A stretch of DNA of 7,606 nt from the NCBI GenBank assembly GCA_023143935.1, contig JAGLGQ010000066.1:1-7606 (forward strand), written 5' to 3'. Each line of letters begins with the position of its first letter. The stretch's first letter is position 1. The translations under genes and the position numbers were made by a program. A model generated the notes under the pieces. The model searched no databases. It saw only the letters and a list, made by a program, of their open reading frames with translations, and was not told where the DNA came from. The DNA comes from Minisyncoccota bacterium. Its GTDB lineage: Bacteria > Patescibacteriota > Minisyncoccia > Phycocordibacterales > GCA-2747955. Of the stretch, positions 5,867 through 7,606 are shown piece by piece.

Positions 5867-5892
5867 TGCACGACATCCAATGTCGTACAAAA
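5864..5892. repeat. Short inverted repeat next to repeat copy B
   Basis: 5864-5876 pairs with 5880-5892 at 12 of 13 positions, with a 3-nt loop (ACGACAT/ATGTCGT core). No U-tract follows on the minus strand. Confidence 0.6.
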
Positions 5893-5924
5893 TTATTAAA
5901 AATTACTTTTAAACAAAAAATATC

Positions 5925-5988
5925 AAACTCTCAGTAAACTCTCAGTAAACTCTCAGTAAACTCTCAGTAAACTCTCAGTAAACTCTCA
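5925..5988. repeat. 11-bp tandem repeat, about 5.8 copies
   Basis: The unit AAACTCTCAGT is repeated exactly at 5925, 5936, 5947, 5958 and 5969, followed by a 9-nt partial unit. The copies are identical, which points to recent slippage. The period is close to one helical turn. It lies just beyond the Nudix stop codon, next to a run of nine C (5994-6002). Confidence 0.95.
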
Positions 5989-6009
5989 CAAATCCCCCCC
6001 CCATTTCAC

Positions 6010-6534
6010 TTATTTCAAATACTCAACAAAAAAATTATAATCTCTCAAAATATTAAAAGCTGTATTATAAAATTTCACCTCACCATTTTTCAATTTATTT
6101 AATTGATTTTCCAATATTCTTAAAGCTTCCTCTTCCGTAAACCATACCACCCTTAACCCATTATTTTTTTCATCTTCCGTTCTTAAATCTTCTTTTATTT
6201 TTTCAAAAGACTTAGCAAAAAAACAAATCGTTTCATATTCTTTTGCATCTCTATTCCTAAATTCCTTTATTCTAAATATCTCTTTTATATTTTTTATCTT
6301 AAAATTAATCTCTTCTACACACTCCCTATATATTTCTAATCCCAAATCATCACTTTCTGCACCACCACCAGGAAGAAGATAAAAACCATGAACAGGATTT
6401 GTTACAAAAGCAATTTTTTCCTCATCATTTTTTACAATTGCTTTTACTGTAACTCTATACTGATATTTACTCGGTTCTTCAAATTCTAAATTTTCAAATA
6501 CATCGGTATCTCTCATTGTCTTTAAATACTTCAC
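6010..6534 (-). CDS. Nudix hydrolase family protein
   Basis: Nudix enzymes cleave nucleoside diphosphates linked to another group, using a Mg2+-binding helix. In this 174-residue protein the Nudix box spans about 56-78. It has the glycines GGG (56-58), then R70-E71, then E74-E75, so the catalytic REcxEE core is intact. Two positions differ from the consensus Gx5Ex7REUxEExGU: the first Glu is Asp (62), and the late Gly is Asn (77) before Phe. A beta-strand-rich segment (25-46) precedes the box, and the C-terminal part has WFTEEEAL (131-138), the usual WF..EEL-like end of the fold. The substrate cannot be told; housecleaning or cap-type substrates are both possible. The start is uncertain: GTG at 6534, or ATG at 6516 removing six residues; neither has a Shine-Dalgarno. 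The gene stands alone and stops with TAA. Confidence 0.88.
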   Translation of the reverse strand: MKYLKTMRDTDVFENLEFEEPSKYQYRVTVKAIVKNDEEKIAFVTNPVHGFYLLPGGGAESDDLGLEIYRECVEEINFKIKNIKEIFRIKEFRNRDAKEYETICFFAKSFEKIKEDLRTEDEKNNGLRVVWFTEEEALRILENQLNKLKNGEVKFYNTAFNILRDYNFFVEYLK

Positions 6535-6560
6535 TATTTCACAATAATAACAACAAAAAT

Positions 6561-6590
6561 ATTATACACAAACATAAACCATTACTCCAA
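6561..6590 (-). promoter_or_regulatory. Putative promoter of the Nudix gene
   Basis: Minus strand: a perfect -10 TATAAT (6566-6561), with a weak -35 TTGGAG (6590-6585) 18 nt upstream. The predicted start near 6554 gives about 20 nt before the GTG start, or about 38 nt before the alternative ATG. Confidence 0.5.
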
Positions 6591-6637
6591 TTTGAAAACC
6601 ATACAATAAATTATGTCTGATGTAATAAAAAAATACA

Positions 6638-6654
6638 CAAAAAATTGCTATCGC
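6638..6654. repeat. Decayed copy of the 5704-5747 hairpin
   Basis: Seventeen bases (CAAAAAATTGCTATCGC) are identical to 5713-5729, covering the inner left arm, loop and first bases of the right arm. The right arm then degrades to CAATT, so a long stem can no longer form. It looks like a remnant of a dispersed hairpin. Confidence 0.7.
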
Positions 6655-6682
6655 CAATTAAACAACTTTCCACCTCTTTTTA

Positions 6683-6711
6683 TTTTCTAGAAGGTTCGAC
6701 CTTCTAGAAAA
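6683..6711. repeat. Perfect 13-bp inverted repeat between gyrA and the Nudix gene
   Basis: 6683-6695 pairs with 6699-6711 (TTTTCTAGAAGGT and its complement), with a TCG loop. The stem ends in four A-T pairs, but there is no U-tract beyond it on the minus strand. It may be an auxiliary terminator or mRNA 3' stabiliser behind the main gyrA terminator. Confidence 0.75.
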
Positions 6712-6720
6712 CTTTCAAAA

Positions 6721-6757
6721 AAAAAATTAAAAATAGTGTTATTTATAAATAACACTA
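6721..6757 (-). terminator. Rho-independent terminator of gyrA
   Basis: A perfect 24-nt palindrome, 6734-6745 with 6746-6757 (core AGTGTTAT), is followed on the minus strand by TTTTT AA and a further T-run down to 6721. The arm starts TAGTGT, the same bases as the arms of the hairpins at 4278-4310 and 5771-5776. It lies 44 nt after the gyrA stop. Confidence 0.85.
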
Positions 6758-6800
6758 CATTCTTCCCTTTAAACTATTTTTTTTTCTAAAAAACACCAAA

Positions 6801-7606
6801 CTAAAACCTAACAAAAGTAACCACCGCATCATCACTTGACTTCAATTTCATAATCCTCACCCCCTGAGTATCTCTTCCTAAAGTAGGAACTGAATCCAAA
6901 GAAACTCGTATTACTTGAGAATCACCCGACATCGCAATCACCTCTGAATGTTCATCAAACACAACCTTCGCTCCCACCAAATCTCCAGTTTTTGTTGTTA
7001 CCTTTACAGCCTTAATTCCAGACCCACCTCTATTTTGAATTTTAAAATCCTTTACTGCTGTTTGCTTTCCATAACCATTTCTTGTAATTACAAGCATTTT
7101 TGCAATATCTCTCTTTTCTTTTGGTACAATAGCTAACGACACAACACAATCACCTTTTCCTAATTTAATACCCCTCACTCCCCCAGCAGTTCTTCCCATT
7201 TCCCTTAAATTTGATTCATCAAAATGAATTGCCTTTCCATTTTTTGAATTTAATATTACAGAATCTCCCTTTGAAATAAATCTTGCATCTATTAACTCAT
7301 CATCATCTTTAAGATTAACTGCAATTAAACCACTAGCTCTTACCTCAAAAAAAGTTTTAGCTTCTGTTTTTTTCACAGTTCCATTTTTAGTAACCATAAT
7401 CAAAGAATCAACATTTTCTTTTGAATTTTTATCAAGAGCCACCACAGAAGTAACAGATTCTCCATCATCTAAAGGTAAAAAATTTGAAATAAATTTACCC
7501 TTTGTAGCTCTTTTTCCTTCTGGTAATTCATACATTTTATTTCTATAAACCTTACCTTTGGTAGAAAAAAATAAAATATCAGAATGAGTATTAGCTGTAA
7601 TAAATT
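6801..7606 (-). CDS. gyrA: DNA gyrase subunit A, C-terminal part (5' end outside window)
   Basis: The reading frame is open to the right edge; about 267 residues are visible. GyrA is the DNA-breaking subunit of gyrase, and its C-terminal beta-pinwheel wraps DNA for negative supercoiling. The visible part matches this pinwheel blade by blade: FITANTHSDILFFSTKGKVY at the edge, MYELPEGKRATKGKFISNFL, GTVKKTEAKTF, then GRTAGGVRGIKLGKGDCVVSL (a GyrA-typical blade), NGYGKQTAVKDF with NRGGSGIKAVKV, and GRDTQGVRIMKL near the end. By comparison with E. coli GyrA the window edge falls just after the GyrA-box, so the motif that separates gyrase from topoisomerase IV ParC is outside; the blade sequences favour GyrA. 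The protein ends three residues after the last blade strand (VTFVRF), without the acidic tail of E. coli GyrA. An internal ATG at 7535 is not the start. The stop is TAG. Confidence 0.94.
   Translation of the reverse strand, partial: FITANTHSDILFFSTKGKVYRNKMYELPEGKRATKGKFISNFLPLDDGESVTSVVALDKNSKENVDSLIMVTKNGTVKKTEAKTFFEVRASGLIAVNLKDDDELIDARFISKGDSVILNSKNGKAIHFDESNLREMGRTAGGVRGIKLGKGDCVVSLAIVPKEKRDIAKMLVITRNGYGKQTAVKDFKIQNRGGSGIKAVKVTTKTGDLVGAKVVFDEHSEVIAMSGDSQVIRVSLDSVPTLGRDTQGVRIMKLKSSDDAVVTFVRF

Noticed and set aside
5685..5876. Minus-strand 63-codon frame in the intergenic block
   Set aside because: It is made almost wholly of hairpin arms (IGSPIGYSIEDSIGDTI comes from the 5765-5824 stem). 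It is not protein-like.
5925..5988. CRISPR array
   Set aside because: The unit is 11 bp with no spacers; it is a simple tandem repeat.

Overview
The window reads as a piece of a small, AT-rich bacterial genome, most likely a Candidate Phyla Radiation (Patescibacteria) member. This rests on inference: NusA with an acidic tail and outside its usual operon, DUF4349 and DUF2914 membrane proteins as separate genes, starts without Shine-Dalgarno motifs, and a 23S rRNA gene with no 16S gene in front of it. All recognisable genes lie on the minus strand. In transcription order they are gyrA (3' third), a Nudix hydrolase, a DUF4349 membrane protein, nusA, a DUF2914 membrane protein, a small J-domain protein and the 5' end of 23S rRNA. 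Stop codons are TAG in four genes, TAA in one and TGA in one, so the standard bacterial code fits.

Layout: 1-611 is the 5' part of 23S rRNA. 612-920 is its leader, with hairpins, a BoxA-like antitermination site and a strong sigma70-type promoter. 955-1033 holds two terminators that insulate the rRNA promoter from the J-domain gene (1052-1540). The DUF2914 protein (1628-2725), nusA (2815-4146) and the DUF4349 protein (4360-5415) follow. 5416-6009 is a non-coding stretch packed with inverted repeats and an 11-bp tandem array. The Nudix gene (6010-6534) comes next, then 6535-6800 with more hairpins, then gyrA from 6801 off the right edge.

Nearly every gene looks monocistronic. Each has its own promoter-like site, and a hairpin follows each stop; most of these carry a clear U-tract, so operon logic says little about function. 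Three of the five visible protein starts have a -10-like hexamer ending exactly 7 nt before the ATG, which predicts leaderless mRNAs. nusA is the exception: it has a consensus -10 and a leader of about 74 nt containing a terminator-like hairpin, which suggests attenuation. NusA and the BoxA-bearing 23S leader, both parts of rRNA antitermination in other bacteria, sit about 2 kb apart.

The most unusual content is non-coding: the free-standing 23S transcription unit, the leaderless promoter pattern, the nusA leader hairpin, and a degenerate repeat family linked to terminators.
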